From Sabellastarte sp. h YS-2021 (taxonomy: Eukaryota; Annelida; Polychaeta; Sabellida; Sabellidae): a stretch of 64,000 nt of DNA. The DNA lies in contig OZ024927.1 of assembly GCA_964017235.1 (NCBI GenBank), positions 23,393,160-23,457,159 on the forward strand, in the 5' to 3' direction. Shown here in pieces: positions 1 to 12,257 of this stretch. Made by a program: the position numbers and the translations under genes. The stretch's first letter is position 1; each line of letters begins with the position of its first letter. Under the pieces are notes generated by a model. The model did no database searches. It worked only from the letters and a program-made list of their open reading frames with translations, and was not told where the DNA came from.

Positions 1-1340
1 CACAAGTCACTTACTGTCAATGGTAAAGAACAAAAATATATATGTAAGAAGCTATAGTTTTTCCATTCAAAGCTGCCTTGAAATACTTACCTCAAATACA
101 TTTGAATACGTTTATTGGGTTTTTTTTAAAATTAGTTATGTACAAATGATAGAACTCTTTGGGGCACCATTAAGCATAAATGGAAAATTAAGGAGCCTTA
201 AGTTTAATAATTTTTATATATCTGGCTGCAAAAACTTTACAACCAGTGATGTAGTTCAAAGCGATTCAAAAAAAAATTATCATATTTTATTAAGAGTGCC
301 TATTTTTAGAGATCCTGTAATGCATTACTTCTGTACCTTATGCAATAATTGATCTGACATGTGGCACCCTTCAAAAAATCACTACAAAAACGCTACCGCC
401 TCCTTATATAAACTACTACTAGATTTTTTTAATAATACACACTCAGAAGTAGTGTTTATTTGCAGTGTCCTTAACAGTGGCTGTTATTAGCACATGATAT
501 ATCAATAATTTACTGAAGTGCAAATTAAACCTAACCCCCCCCCCCCCCCCCCTTCCCCACCGACTCTTCAATCTCTAATTGATTTTTGAATCAGCCACTT
601 TAGTGGGGGCAGTATCAACAGTAATTAAGATCATACAATGACATGGTCATGCAGTTTGAAAGAAGAGATTTCTTTTCACTAGTTTATCATTGATATTTAA
701 ATCTAAAACTTTTCATGAAGTATTTATTTGTCTTATATACATAAGTGAACTAGAGTTAACCAACCACAATACTGATTTATTTATGTTGGGGTTAAATTTC
801 ATGTTCAACGCATTCTAAAGAATACATGACAACAGATGATTTAGGGAAGTGGAGTAAAATGATGCACACTAGTTGTAATTCTGTATTATGACTTGCTTTG
901 GAAGGAACTAGAGCTGCAGGGATGTAACTGGAATGTAATCTTGATTTCAATTACATTACAATAGCATTCTGTTTCTATGTGACAGAAACATACAAAATAC
1001 AGAAATTCATCTTACTAAAATAAAACCCATACTCCATTGGATACTATTAGCTGAAATGTTGTTCATGTAAAACAATTCATCCTTTTTTATACTATATATT
1101 TTTACAGGTTCCATATCTGTTTATGCTATTAAAGCATGACACTTCAATTTTATGTCACAAAATAAATGAATAAACAAAGTAATAAATTATAAATGTGTAA
1201 GAAAAATAAATTTTACCTTCCTTTAGTAAAGGGACCTTAAAACCGAGGTATGATGAATAGAGACGGTGGTCCCAAGGGGAAATATTGTTAGTGCTTGTCA
1301 ATGCTCTGGTTTAAAGTTTAGAAATTTGACCAACTTGTAT
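1..1340. other. AT-rich non-coding stretch
   Basis: No coding signal is convincing here. The open frame over 20-352 is low-complexity, AT-driven and has no recognisable motif. A poly-C run occupies 535-552. Nothing else is identifiable. Confidence 0.6.
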
Positions 1341-1490
1341 GCAGAGGTCTAGTGGTTAGCAATGAAGTTTGGCATCTAATCACAGGCAGTCACCTCAGTG
1401 TGGGTTCAACTCCCACCAATGGCAATGCCTTAGACCTGTTCCAATATGACACTGGCTGTTGAACGGGATGTAAAACATCACCTTTGACTT
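1341..1490 (+). repeat. tRNA-derived SINE copy (family 1)
   Basis: An A-box-like segment (GTCTAGTGGTTAGC) is followed by a B-box-like GGGTTCAACTCCC, then the tail phrase GGCTGTTGAACGGGATGTAAA. The same order and tail recur in reverse orientation at 42550-42698, where a clean target-site duplication proves mobility. This copy is diverged and shows no clear duplication. Confidence 0.7.
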
Positions 1491-1610
1491 TGATAAAACT
1501 GGAATGCACTACACTTTCCTCCGTCCTCACAACTATGTCATTATTGGAACTATGTTAACCTTAAATAAATCAAATCACACAGAACTCTATAACATATTTT
1601 AATAGCAAAT

Positions 1611-1985
1611 ACACCTTAAAGTAGAAAGCACTCAGTGAGTGCATACCTCCACCACGGAAGACTTTCCCGAGAATTCAGGATTTTTTTTGTATCCTAAATA
1701 TATGATCCAGATCTTTCCCAAAATGTAATAACTTTTTCCCTTTGACCAGACCCAATTACCTAATTAAAAAATTTCATGAAGATCTGTTCATTACTTTTGA
1801 AATAATGTCACTTAGAAATACAAATTTAAACTCAATTCTTCCTTTGATCTGGCCAACCACATAAAAAGATTCATAAAGATCAGTTCATTGCTTTTGGGGT
1901 TATCACAAAAACTGACTGACAGACAAGCAGACAGACAGACGAACACACCCAAAAACATAACCTGGCTGTTGGTAGGTAATTATAA
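1611..1985 (+). repeat. Interspersed repeat fragment
   Basis: The segment starts with an AAAGCACTC...CCTCCACCA phrase and ends in an ACTGACAGACA-rich stretch. The reverse complement of the same phrase (TGGTGGAGGTCTGTGCTC) and body (ATCTGG, TTTTCCCATTTA) occurs at 54745-55130, so this is a dispersed family present twice in the window. I see no terminal inverted repeats or coding capacity. Confidence 0.55.
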
Positions 1986-2071
1986 CAGTACACTCCAAAA
2001 TTATATAACGAAAGCAACGACAAAAAAACATTGCACATATTTTATTAACAAATAATATTAAATATAAATAC

Positions 2072-2192
2072 CTGGTTTATCCTTTTCTAAATTCACCAAT
2101 GGTGGGGACACCTCTTCCCCTTCTTGATCCGGTTTGGGACTTGGAGGTTTAGTAGCCTCCTTCTCCCCAACTGGTTCCTCAACGTCAGTCAT
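2072..2192 (-). CDS. Candidate first coding exon of an unrecognised gene
   Basis: Reading the minus strand, an ATG at 2192 opens a 40-codon frame rich in Glu, Lys and Pro (starts MTDVEEPVGEKEA). It ends at a consensus-like splice donor (AACCAG|GTATTT) at 2071/2072, leaving one base of the next codon. Its acidic, non-repetitive composition stands out against the AT-rich flanks. The gene would continue towards position 1 and perhaps out of the window; I found no convincing downstream exon. Function unknown. It could be a chance open stretch. Confidence 0.35.
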
Positions 2193-3460
2193 TTTACGTG
2201 TAAACAACTAACAATTATTCAAATTATTTACATAAATATCACTAAAATTAAATGTATCTATACTATCCAACGGGTATTCAACCCAATGTATCTACTTGGG
2301 GAGTTTCCACATGGGAAAATATGTGGCAATGTCAAAACTCAACTGTCTTGAATTTCCCCAAGTTTATTGATGACACTTTGCCGCGGGAAACGACAGGATT
2401 GATCCTCTGATTAAAAATAGTCCCTCCTGGATCCTCCGTGTTAAAACATAGTCCCCACTTGATCTGAATATAGTCTCTTTCATAATTATTTGTATTGTCA
2501 ATAAACTTCTCAGATATGTGGATTATATATTAATCTCTTACTTTAATGCATAAAGTAGGCATTAGTTCTGTCAATATTAAAGACTTCAGTCTCTTAGATT
2601 ACAACACCGCGTACTAACTTTTAATCTTATTGTTTGCTTAGCAACAAAGTAATGGGGATCATAAATCAGCAATATCTCTCTACAGAGGAATGAAAGAATG
2701 AATTGGTGTATATTTATTGTCCCTATGTCTACAGAATTATTATTATAACTCTGAATATCTTGCCACTGCGTGGTTAGATTGCAACTATATATGTGTGATA
2801 TGTGTAGTGTTAAGTATATGTTTTATAATAAATAATGCATTATTAAATGTCCTGTTTTTTTCATATTTTCACACAATGTTAAATGTTTAAAATAAATGAA
2901 ACTGGCTTGTAAGCTTTAGTGGCTGGATGTTGTCTGTATTTTTGGTATTCATTTTAAATTTGAAATGCAGTGTAATTTATTAATTATCTATGTAGTAATA
3001 AATACTCCATATATATCCATAAAACTTTATTTACATGATAAAAACTTGATCATCACTTTGTTAAACTGTTATCTTGGATCAATTATTGAAAAGAGATATT
3101 TCAACCCACACGTTTCAAAGATATCCATTGTTTATGAAACAATTCCTTGTCCTTATTGTTTATACGATTTCTTTTCTTTGTTATCCCCATTGTCAATTTA
3201 GTCTCGCTTGGATAAAAATATGCAAAAGGACTTCATCTTTGGCCCAATTTTTATCCTGGTAATTTAAAAAAACCACTTTTTTGGTTCACATCGCGGTTGT
3301 AAAAGGAGATCTCACTAATGCTTAAAATATAAAAGTGTTTTTAATCAAATGTCAGAGTTGAATTTGATTTATATTTGAAATTATAAATGCTATTTGAAGA
3401 TATGTTGTGTAACTTGTACTTTTGAGAAAAAAACCAGTTCGTTTTGATCTTGCATTTTGT
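2193..3460. other. Non-coding flank
   Basis: AT-rich DNA with no supported gene. If the 2072-2192 exon is real, the first few hundred bases here would be its promoter and 5' UTR, but I see no clear TATA box. The frames at 2965-3262 look like chance. Confidence 0.5.
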
Positions 3461-3946
3461 GGCCTGTATTCACAAAGATTCTTATTCTTAGAATTAGTCT
3501 TATTCTTACAATTTTTCTTAGAATTGTCATGTTTCTGAGAAAAATTCTAAAAACAAGAATTTTCCTATTCACAAAGATTCTTATTCTTAGAATCATATAC
3601 TTATTCTTAGAAGTTTTCTAAGAATGGCTTTTATTCTTAGAATTTTTGTAAGAATATGGAATTGCTGTATGCACAAACTCTTTTTCTTGACACCAGAATT
3701 GCATCCAAATACAGAAAGTCACTTCTGGGTCTGTATTCACAAAGATTTTTAGAATTTTTCTTTGAATTACACTTAGTCTAACCTGTGCACCCATTTATTT
3801 TTACTTATATTCTTAGAATTATTCTTAGCTCAGAATTGTTTTGTGAATAGGTTTTTATTCTAAGAATAAGAAAATTCTTAGCAAAGAATTTTTCTTAGAC
3901 TTAAGTGTAATTCTAAGAAAAATTCTAAGAATCTTTGTGAATATAG
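3461..3946. mobile_element. Palindromic MITE cluster (TATTCACAAAG family)
   Basis: The left end CTGTATTCACAAAGATTCTTA is mirrored on the right by AAGAATCTTTGTGAATATAG. A second internal copy of the end lies at about 3730 and a third at about 3569. The interior is almost wholly made of ATTCTTAGAAT-type palindromes, so the segment could fold into a long hairpin. It is non-coding and looks like nested foldback MITEs. The open frame on the minus strand here is only repeat sequence. Confidence 0.7.
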
Positions 3947-5169
3947 TATATTTATGATATTAGGACATTTTTTACAACACAAGTTTCATTGCTTCGAGTT
4001 TATCAAAGGAAAAGGAAAGAGAAAATACTTTAAGTACACAGTTTGTAGGGTTTACATAAAGTATGCTATATCAATACAAATGAAAAAGTATATATTAACC
4101 CAGACTTTGTGTTAGGTTCTTCCTCAGTCTGGTATGATTCTTTAAAAATATTTCGACCAAGAAGGAAGTGCAAAATCTCGACTGTTATAAAATGCACTCA
4201 TTCATTGTCTTGTAAAATCCAACAAATGAAAGACCTGTAAGTTATAGTCTATTGTTAACCTAACGTTAATTCAAATGGACTCATTTTTGTCAGCTTAAAA
4301 CTATACTCAGGGTTAATGATTTTAGTGAATCTAAAACCAAGTTCAACCAGATTCAGTTGTTGAGGTACAATATTGTACGTGATTCATTATGCACTTTTAT
4401 AATCCAGCGGTCGTATTTACAAAATGTATTTGTGAAAGATTAGCACAAAATTAGATTGGGTCTTGCATATTACGTTATTTATTTAAAAAAGACTCCTTGA
4501 CCCTTGGGGCACAAACATTCAAGAAAATTAGGAAAATAAATATATATTTTATGTTCTTTCATTATCTTTAAGTGGTGGTTCCATATTCCCGAGTTTAGTC
4601 CCTATCCTTCCAGATTTTGAGTTTTGGAGCATTTTTGCAAGTTCCTGTAGGTCCTGAAGCAAAACCAAGAAGTCCAGGAAGCATATTCGAGATGTTAAAT
4701 TTTTTTGCAAACGCCAGAGACTTTGATTAACATCCCCAAGGTCGGTCACAGTCTAATGACTGGTCGGATAAGTTGGGAAGCACTCTAGACAGATCCTATC
4801 ACCAATATGATGGACCCGACTGCTGTTGCGACCAGTCAGATTAAAATCCCAGAGGTCGGAGAGTTTTTGACCCAGATTTTGACCCCAGAATATGAAGTGG
4901 AGTGACTACAAGGTTTTATTCCTCAAAACATGGAAGAGCGTAGGATATAGACCCCTCCTATCATATGTGTGATCCATCTAGTTGGATTTATGTCGCATTA
5001 AAGTCAGATAAGACGGGTCAAAAGTCCAGGGGACTCCAGGTAAGGTCAGGATGGTCAGGACAGGTTCTCAGACCAATCTGGGATGTTCCGGACTGATTCC
5101 AAGGGTCCTGATGCATTTAAATTATTTTTTTTTCTGCATTTTTGACACTTCTTTAGCAATATTCTTCAT
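3947..5169. other. Non-coding stretch
   Basis: No supported gene. The region 4740-5110 has a lower AT content and repeated short phrases (CAGTC, GGTCAGGA), perhaps an eroded repeat. The minus-strand frame at 4549-4749 has no recognisable content. Confidence 0.5.
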
Positions 5170-5520
5170 ATGTATATCCCATTGACTCTCTATTGGTTGC
5201 CAGCTGAACATCGCTCTGTGTTTAAGACTGCCTTACTGGTGTACAAGTTCCTACAAAGTGGTTTGCTAAATATTTATAACATTTTCTTAAACCTAACTTT
5301 TGTTAAAGCCACAGTGTGTGCAATACTCCTAGAAGTCAAGCAGATGGTGTGGTGCTTGAGGTCCCAGACTTTGCCTCATCAGGACATAAGTCTACTCAGC
5401 ACTTTGGCCTAAGCTAATGCTCCTGTGATTTGAAATGATCTGCCCGACGATGTACGTTCAGCCACTTCTCGCTCCTCGTTCAGAAAGAAGTTGAAAACTT
5501 GTCTCTGGTCAATTGATTAT
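5170..5520 (+). pseudogene. 3' fragment of a jockey-superfamily-type LINE ORF2
   Basis: The frame from 5170 contains LYWLPAEHRSVFKTALLVYK, typical of the region after the reverse transcriptase in CR1/L2/jockey-type LINEs (the HWLPV..RI.FK signature). The homology then moves to other frames: a stretch with SQADGVVLEVPDFA, then NDLPDDVRSATSRSSFRKK, which is the normal end of these proteins. In-frame stops and frameshifts interrupt it, so it is a dead 5'-truncated copy. Unrelated to the L1-like LINE at 15.7-22.2 kb. Confidence 0.75.
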
Positions 5521-6149
5521 GGGTCTCTGTTTCCAGGTATGCCGTAACGTTTGTCTTTAACATAGCGATTTTTACCCCTTTCACACAACAGGCAGTATAC
5601 CATGAAGTTGGAAGTTTTACTCGGTAGTGGAACCGCCTCCCAGGTCACCTCATATATTCCGCAAATTAATATACCCATGTTGTAGTAATGTGGTTTCACG
5701 GTGGTGTCTGTAGTATAGGTCCCTTTACACTCCAGGTGGTACATCCTGCGGTTAAAGATGATCCTCCCAGGTCACCCCATTTCATCCGAGTTGTTCATAC
5801 GGTGTAATTCATGGTTATACGCGTTTTGTCTAACGCCTATAAACTTCGTTTATACCACCTGTAGTGTGAAAGGTGCATAAGTGATAAAAGTACAAGTAGA
5901 ATTTTATGTAAAAAGTATCTTAACAGTTGGAATAATTTCGTACACATGTATTTTGTTTATTATAAGATTTATATATTATTTGCATTTACACAGCCACTCA
6001 ATATGGAAGCCAGATAGTATTATTGTTGGAAAAAAAAAAGATTTTGTAATTCGTGATAACAACTTAAGAAACTTTGTTTCAGAAAGGTTAAAAATATATT
6101 AATTATGATGAACCTTTATTTGTTTTTGAAAGGCTATTTTTTCTCATAA
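5521..6149. other. Non-coding stretch
   Basis: Possibly unique sequence with no supported gene; the open frames at 5517-5744 (-) and 5881-6102 (+) carry no recognisable motif. Confidence 0.45.
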
Positions 6150-6790
6150 TAACAAAATAGGGTTTTAGTTAGGTCAGAATTTCTGAATGGTGATAACGAG
6201 TTACTATCTCATTATCACAACTAAGCAGTTTGGTTTTTGGAAGGTTTAAAATTTCTAAATTGTAATAATGAGTTATTATCTCGTTATCACAACTTAGCTT
6301 TTTTTTGTTTTTGGAGGGTTATTATTGTTTAAGTGGAGATAACTTTTTTTTGTTTTCCAAAGGTTGAAACATTTGTGTCGTTATTACAACATAGTTTATT
6401 TGTTTTTGGAGGGTAAAAATATAAATTTAACCCACCAAAAACAAATAAACTTATTTCGTTATCAGAACTTATATATTTTCAGCCTTTCAAAAATAAAATT
6501 TGTAAGTCGTTATCACAACATAGAAATTTTTTACCTTTCAAAAACAAAATTCCCAAAGTCGTTATCACAACATAGAAATTTCGACATGGCCTTCCTAAAA
6601 CAAGAAATTGATCTCGTTATCTCAACTTAAATATTTTTAAACATTTCTTACACAAAATTTGTAAGTCATTATTATGATATAGACATTTTTGCCCTTCCAA
6701 AAGCAATAAAGTTATCTCGTTATCACAACTAACATAAATTTTAACCCATCAAAAATGAAGTTTCTAAGTTGTTATCACGGAATAGAAATG
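6150..6790. repeat. AT-rich short-unit repeat with inverted halves
   Basis: The phrase CGTTATCACAACATAGAAATT, or variants, recurs roughly every 55-65 bases from 6180 to 6780. It alternates with TTTTTGGAGGGT or its complement ACCCACCAAAAA. The orientation of the latter flips around 6415, so the array has a rough two-fold inverted layout. Non-coding. Confidence 0.65.
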
Positions 6791-7436
6791 TTTGTTTCTG
6801 CAATGTTACTCTCAGGCTTTCATAACTGAATTATCGAGAGTGTTTGTCCTGCAGTAGAAAGCCAAAAAAGGTTTTCACCCCGTATAGTATTTTCACAATG
6901 GCCTCGTATAGCACAAATCTTGTGAGAATGTACAGAAGTCACTCGGAACAATGGCAAATGCAATTCATTTGTCAGTCAACTTGACTCTGTCAAAGGTTAA
7001 CTTCTAATGTTTTGTCAGGAAGTGAATAATGTAAGTTAACAATTTTTTGTGGTTTTCTATTAAAAAGCTTTAATTTGTGCTCTATCATTGCTGTTACTTA
7101 TTCATCAATGATCCGTATTAGTGACTAATTGCAACGTGCTGTGTAGATCTGCAAATTTCACCCTTGCCACATAATTCTTCCCAGACCAGTTCTTCTATGT
7201 GTGAATCCTGTGTTTCATACATTTGCTGTGTCACTGTATCATATATGCACTGACTCTTATTTTTGTATTTGTTGTTTAGTTTATTTTTTTGTATATTGAT
7301 AAAATGGAAGAGTATTTTACACTCTTTAGAAATCAAGTAAAAGTACATTAGAACAAGACCTACGCATCGAAGAACCGATGCAAATTTGTATCCACCGAAA
7401 AGACAACTCACCAAAACCAGTGAACCATTTTTTACC
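6791..7436. other. Non-coding stretch
   Basis: No supported gene. The minus-strand frames that run through 7118-7592 mostly extend into the neighbouring tandem repeat and look like chance. Confidence 0.45.
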
Positions 7437-8425
7437 TTGAAGGAGGGGCCCAAGGTCAAATCTGAAAACATCAGAAGATTCCCAGCCCATGACCTCATAT
7501 AAGTTGGTTTCATATTGCAAACCTCTAGGACCAATAATAAGCAAGTTATCAGCACTTTTAAGTTTGGCTATTGAGGAGGGGCCCAAGGTCAATCAGACCA
7601 CATCAAAAGATTCCCTGCCCATAATTTCCTATATGTTCGTTTACCATCCCAAACCTCTAGGACCAATAATAAGCGAGTTATAAGCACTTTTAAGTTTGGC
7701 TATCCTCGCTTAACCTTGAAGGAGGGGTACAAGGTCAATCAGACCACACCAAAAGATTCCCAGCCCATGATTTCCTATAGGTTGGTTTAACATCCCAAAC
7801 CGATAGGACCAATAATAAGCGAGAGATAAGCACTTGTAAGTTTGGCTATCCTCGGTTGACCTTGAAGGAGAGGTCCAAGGTCAAATCAGACCACACCAAA
7901 AGATTCCCAGGCCATGATTTCCTATAGGTTGGTTCACCATCCCAAACCTCTAGGACCAAAAATCAGCGAGTTATAAGCACTTTTAAGTTTGGCTATCCTC
8001 GTTTGACCTTGAAGGAGAGGTCCTAGGTCAATCAGACCACACCAAAAGATTCCCAGCCCATGATTTCCTATAGGTTGGTTTAACATCCCAAACCGATAGG
8101 ACCAATAATAAGCGAGAGATAAGCACTTGTAAGTTTGGCTATCCTCGGTTGACCTTGAAGGAGAGGTCCAAGGTCAAATCAGACCACACCAAAAGATTCC
8201 CAGGCCATGATTTCCTATAGGTTGGTTCACCATCCCAAACCTCTAGGACCAAAAATCAGCGAGTTATAAGCACTTTTAAGTTTGGCTATCCTCGTTTGAC
8301 CTTGAAGGAGAGGTCCTAGGTCAAATATGACCACACCAAGAGATTCCCAGCCCATGATTTCCTATAGGTTGGTTTACCATCCCAAACTTATACGACCAAT
8401 AATAAGCGAGTTATAAGCACTTTTT
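7437..8425 (+). repeat. Tandem array, unit about 148 bp, about 6.7 copies
   Basis: Each unit runs CTTGAAGGAGGGGCCCAAGG ... AAAAGATTCCCAGCCCATG ... CCAAACCTCTAGGACCAATA ... GTTATAAGCACTTTTAAG. Unit starts fall near 7437, 7570, 7713, 7861, 8009, 8153 and 8303. Units alternate between two subtypes (for example CAAACCGATAGG versus CAAACCTCTAGG, and AGAGATAAGCACTTG versus AGTTATAAGCACTTT), giving a ~295-bp higher-order repeat between about 7720 and 8300. No open frame spans it. Confidence 0.9.
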
Positions 8426-8727
8426 ATAACTGACAAAGAAACGCCTGTGGCAGCCATCTTGTTTTTCAAAATGAGGTCAAAAATATTCCCAGACAAGATT
8501 TTATGGTTATGAATACATCCAGCAAATTGCGAAGGCTAGCTATAATATTTTTTTCGTTAGAGTGTAACGGTGAAAGCTATCTACACACTGTGGCGGCGGC
8601 GTAACAAAGCAAAATCCATAGTATCCACCGGATGCTATCTGGTGGATACAATTACTGTGATCGCATTGCCCCTCAAAGGACAGTCATTGCGCCAGTTGCA
8701 TTGTAGGCGCCATACTTGTTTACTAAT

Positions 8728-9128
8728 GCAGCGTTCTTACCGGCCATAAACACCACCTGTGAGTTGGTACCTACCAGTGGAAAGTTTTGACTGTTCTCAA
8801 CAATTCACCGCCTGTGTGTTTATGTGTGGATGTAAACAAACACAAATCACAAAGAGAAAGAAATAAAAGAAATCATAATATTTCGCTATCCACCATGCAA
8901 AAGATATATATTTCATTTGTTATACGTTTTCTGAGGTTATTTATCAAAATCCCGAGTACCGAAACACTTAATTTAACGTGTTTTTTATAACCAAAGCACG
9001 TGTATTCTACATCTTTGTTTTCATTAGAGGTGAAGGTCAAACTTTGGAAAGTCTCTGGAGGCATCCAACTCCGTTCTTGACCAATTTACAGAGTGTGAGG
9101 TCATGTTTACGGCCAGTAAGAATGCTGC
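8728..9128. mobile_element. Candidate MITE with 24-bp terminal inverted repeats
   Basis: The left end GCAGCGTTCTTACCGGCC (continuing ATAAAC) matches the reverse complement of the right end (GCAGCATTCTTACTGGCC, continuing GTAAAC) with three differences. Both sides are flanked by AT, which would fit a 2-bp target duplication. It is about 400 bp and has no coding capacity. I cannot assign a superfamily. Confidence 0.5.
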
Positions 9129-9483
9129 ATGACTACACACGACACGTATCTTTTTCAACTGGAAAGTAAATTACTGGCCAACATTATTCAGGGTAAAATA
9201 GTTTTGTCTTTATTTGTGTCAAACTGGAGATGTAGCCAATTTTAATGTAGCCAAAATAAGGATCCTAAGTGTAGACTAGCAGCATCTTCTTCAAATAAAA
9301 TTATGCATGGTTCAAATATTTGAGATCTCATTAAGACGTGTTAATTGAATTCTGCTAGCGCAATTCCAAACTATTCAGAATTCACACGAGTTTAACATGG
9401 CTTTCAATAGATTGTTGATTTGACAACCTGTTCTCTCTTTTTTTGTTTTGTGCAGGAAACCCCTGCTGAGAAGTTGCATTAGT

Positions 9484-10213
9484 TAGCAGGGGTGTAGGTG
9501 TGCAAAGTCATGGTGTGACCTTGATTTGATCTGTGACCTTGAGTTTGAAAATCTTGTCTGAGCTATATCTGGGAAACGATAAGGTGTAGCAGATTGATAC
9601 TTGGTAGGGACATTGGTTAGGGGGTGTAGGTGTACCATGTCATGGCGTGACCTTGAGTTGACCTTTGACCTTGTCATAATGATCATGAGTTTTAGCATCT
9701 TGTCTGGGCTATTTCTTGGATTCCACAAGATGTAGAAAGTTGACACTTGGTAGGGACATTGGGTAGGGGATGTAGTTGTGTATTATGGTGTGACCTTCAA
9801 CTTTGGCTCTGCGAAAGTGTGTTCACCTACCATATTTGAGACAAATTTCTGTTATGACAAAGATATATGGATTGCTGCAACTGATTATTATATGCACTTT
9901 TACATAGTTGTGCTATTTCCAGTGACATCTATTCTCCAATTAAAAAATTTTACAGCTTCATATTTTTTTTAGTTTTCTGATTAATGCTGTCATCTTGCTA
10001 CTGAATTGTCATTTTAATACTTTATCTTTACATACATTTTCTTTCTCTCTTAGATGTTATTTTCTCTATTTAAACATTATTTGGAGCTTTATATAACTGA
10101 GACTGCTATGAAAGTATTCCGATCTTTGTACTGTTTCAATACTTCTATATCTCATGGTGGTGAAAACTATTTCCCCAGGCTGCGGGGTATGGGCTTCTCT
10201 GATGCTATTTTTT
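9484..10213 (+). mobile_element. Pearl-like element, copy 1 (truncated)
   Basis: Two and a bit units of a ~140-146-bp tandem repeat (GGTGTAGGTGTGCAAAGTCA ... GATACTTGGTAGGGACATTGG) are followed by a unique 3' segment with TTTGTACTGTTTCAATACTT and ending near GGCTTCTCTGATGCTATTTT. The same arrangement occurs inverted at 38176-39711, with five repeat units instead of two. Short open frames (9778-9972, 10054-10281) share protein-level similarity with the other copy, but only because the DNA is similar. Non-autonomous. Confidence 0.7.
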
Positions 10214-10602
10214 TAGTTTATGCTCAAGCTGTCGTTTGTTGCATAATTCCTATTTCATTCCAGACGTACAAAAGGAACTAAAATGTACACTTCTGATTGA
10301 TTTGAATAACTTACATAGTTCGAAATTGAGCAGACTGTCTAAGGAGGGATAGCCCGACAACAAAGCCAACCTCAGTGCAGTTGTCAAATTCTAACTTGTG
10401 TGAATACAGCGCATTTTTGTTTTGTACCCAGAGTGAAAATGTTCTTTTGGAGCCCAACAAGTTATCAAACAAACCATAACACATGACTAATCAGATGTTA
10501 CCATTATTTCTGTTTTTAAAGTCACAGGGGTATTCTAATCTTTTTATCAACTAAACAAAATCCATGAATATTTCATCTTTGTGTGTGAGGCCACTAGGTT
10601 TA
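10214..10602. other. Non-coding stretch
   Basis: Spacer between the pearl-like copy and the Harbinger element; I see nothing in it. Confidence 0.45.
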
Positions 10603-10972
10603 TGGGGGGTGTTCCACTGGAACCGACCCTATAACCGACTGTATGACTCTAGGGTCGGTTGCAAAAGACAGGGAATTGGGGAAGAAAATAAAAAAAAGCA
10701 CACAAAAATGTTTGGTGGGTTTTACATCTCCCCGATAGGATGTGGCACATCCCGGCTTGTCTGAATCCAGATCCCTACCTGACTTGAGGTTGGATCATTT
10801 TCTCCAGGACAAGACAGGAAACTACCGCAACAAGCTGTTACCCCAGAGAAGCCATAGGAAGCCCCACAAGCCGTACCGACAAACAGATAGGACTGGAGTA
10901 TTTTTCCGACTCCCCACAACTGAACTGACTAAATCCTGGAGTTGGGATCCAGAGTCGGGATCAAAACAAAAC

Positions 10973-10980
10973 TATATAAA
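10973..10980 (+). promoter_or_regulatory. TATA box of the Harbinger transposase gene
   Basis: TATATAAA sits 49 bases upstream of the probable transposase start ATG at 11022, the expected spacing for a TATA-driven promoter with a short 5' UTR. It follows GC-richer DNA. Confidence 0.5.
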
Positions 10981-11021
10981 CCCCCTCTGGCTGACATAAA
11001 CCATCATTTGTCACTGCAAAG

Positions 11022-12257
11022 ATGCCAGCTTCACACCAGAGAGGCTTTTTACATAAGCTTAGGGTACTTGTGTTGTTTTTTTTTTAGTTTAATATTTTGA
11101 TTTTCATCATGATTTGCAGAGGACACATCTGAACCCAGCACCACCACCTGCCCTACAGCTAGCATCACAGCCACAGCCCCACCCAGCCCCCAGGAGAAGG
11201 AGATCATGCCCTGGATCCTTCAAAGACAAGATAAAGGCCTCCTGGCCGAATTAATAAATGCTGGCATCCGAGGATACCGGAATTTTGTCTTTTTTTACCT
11301 CAACGAAGAACGCATACACCACCACATCAAGTCAGTCACCAATTTCAGGAAGCCATTAGAAGTTGGATTTTAACTGGCAATTACGCTGAAACACAACCAG
11401 AGAAACCTACACCTCCTTGCAGTATCACTGGTTAGTTGGCCAAACCACCATCTGTAAATTCGTCCCCAAGGTCTCCTGAGCCTAGACTTCCTAGACAAAT
11501 ATTTGAACTGCCCCTGTAACCCTGTGAAGTGAAAAAGGGTGGTGCAGAAGTTCAGAACCAGTTGGAATGTCCCCCACACCCTTGGGACCTTAAACGGGAA
11601 GTATATCGCCATGAAGCCAAAGAAATTAGGCAGTGACTACAACTACAAGGTCTTCTTTTCCCTGGTGCTGCTTGCCCTGGTTGTTGCAGAATATAGATTC
11701 CTTTGGGTCAATGTGGGTTCAAGCAGATCTTTATCAGAAGCACAGATTTTCAACAGAAGTGATTTGCGTGAGAAGATCAAGGATGCCACCTTGGGTCTTC
11801 CGGTACCTGAACCACTGGAGGAAGGGAGGGCCAGATTTCCACTATTTCTTCCTGGGTGACACCTTTGCCTTGATGCCATGGATGGTGAAACCCTACAGCA
11901 GAAGACAACTCACACAGGAAGAAAGAATTGAAAACTGTAGCATCCCTACAGGAAGGAGGGTGGTGGAAAATGCCTTTGGAATATTAGCGAGCAGGTTCAG
12001 ATTACTACTGGGCACCATGGAGCAAAGGCCACGGGTTGTCAGAGACACTGTTTTTACATGACTGTGTAGTGTTGCACAACATGCTGAGGACACACTGGGG
12101 AGGAGCAAACAGGGCACCAACCCAAGCAAATAATGTAGCGGCCCTACAATATGAACAGGTGGTGTATGTGCCCAATGAAAACTACAGGAATCCTTGGAAG
12201 GAGCCAAACATCAACGAGACCTACTCAAAGACTACTTCAGTCACATGGGGGCATTGA
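11022..12257 (+). pseudogene. Harbinger (PIF) transposase pseudogene
   Basis: A first exon of 14 codons (MPASHQRGFLHKLR, 11022-11063) is followed by a small GT-AG intron (11064-11119), then the transposase body. Family features visible in order: LLAELINAGIRGYRNF (N-terminal part), LGTLNGKYIAMK, YNYKVFFSLVLLALV, VGSSRSLSEAQIFNRSDL, FALMPWMVKPYSRRQLT, GRRVVENAFGILASRFR, VVLHNMLR. These match the DDE core of HARBI1-like transposases. The gene is dead: stops near 11371 and 11456, frame changes near 11850 and 12050. Where the family has Asp (DGKH and S.DA), this copy has Asn (LNGKY) and Glu (SEAQ); the VENAFG Glu is kept. It faces the minus-strand partner gene. Confidence 0.85.

Noticed and set aside
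20-352. 110-codon open frame at the window start
   Set aside because: AT-driven composition, no motif, no splice or promoter context.
6150-6790. CRISPR-like array because of regular CGTTATCACAAC repeats
   Set aside because: Spacing and repeat sequence are irregular, orientation flips, and the host is clearly an animal.
7118-7592. Minus-strand frames of 145 and 88 codons
   Set aside because: They run through the tandem array and have no recognisable content.
9778-10281. Protein-like similarity to 38098-38566 suggesting a gene in the pearl-like element
   Set aside because: Frames are short, broken differently in each copy, and explained by DNA-level repeat similarity.
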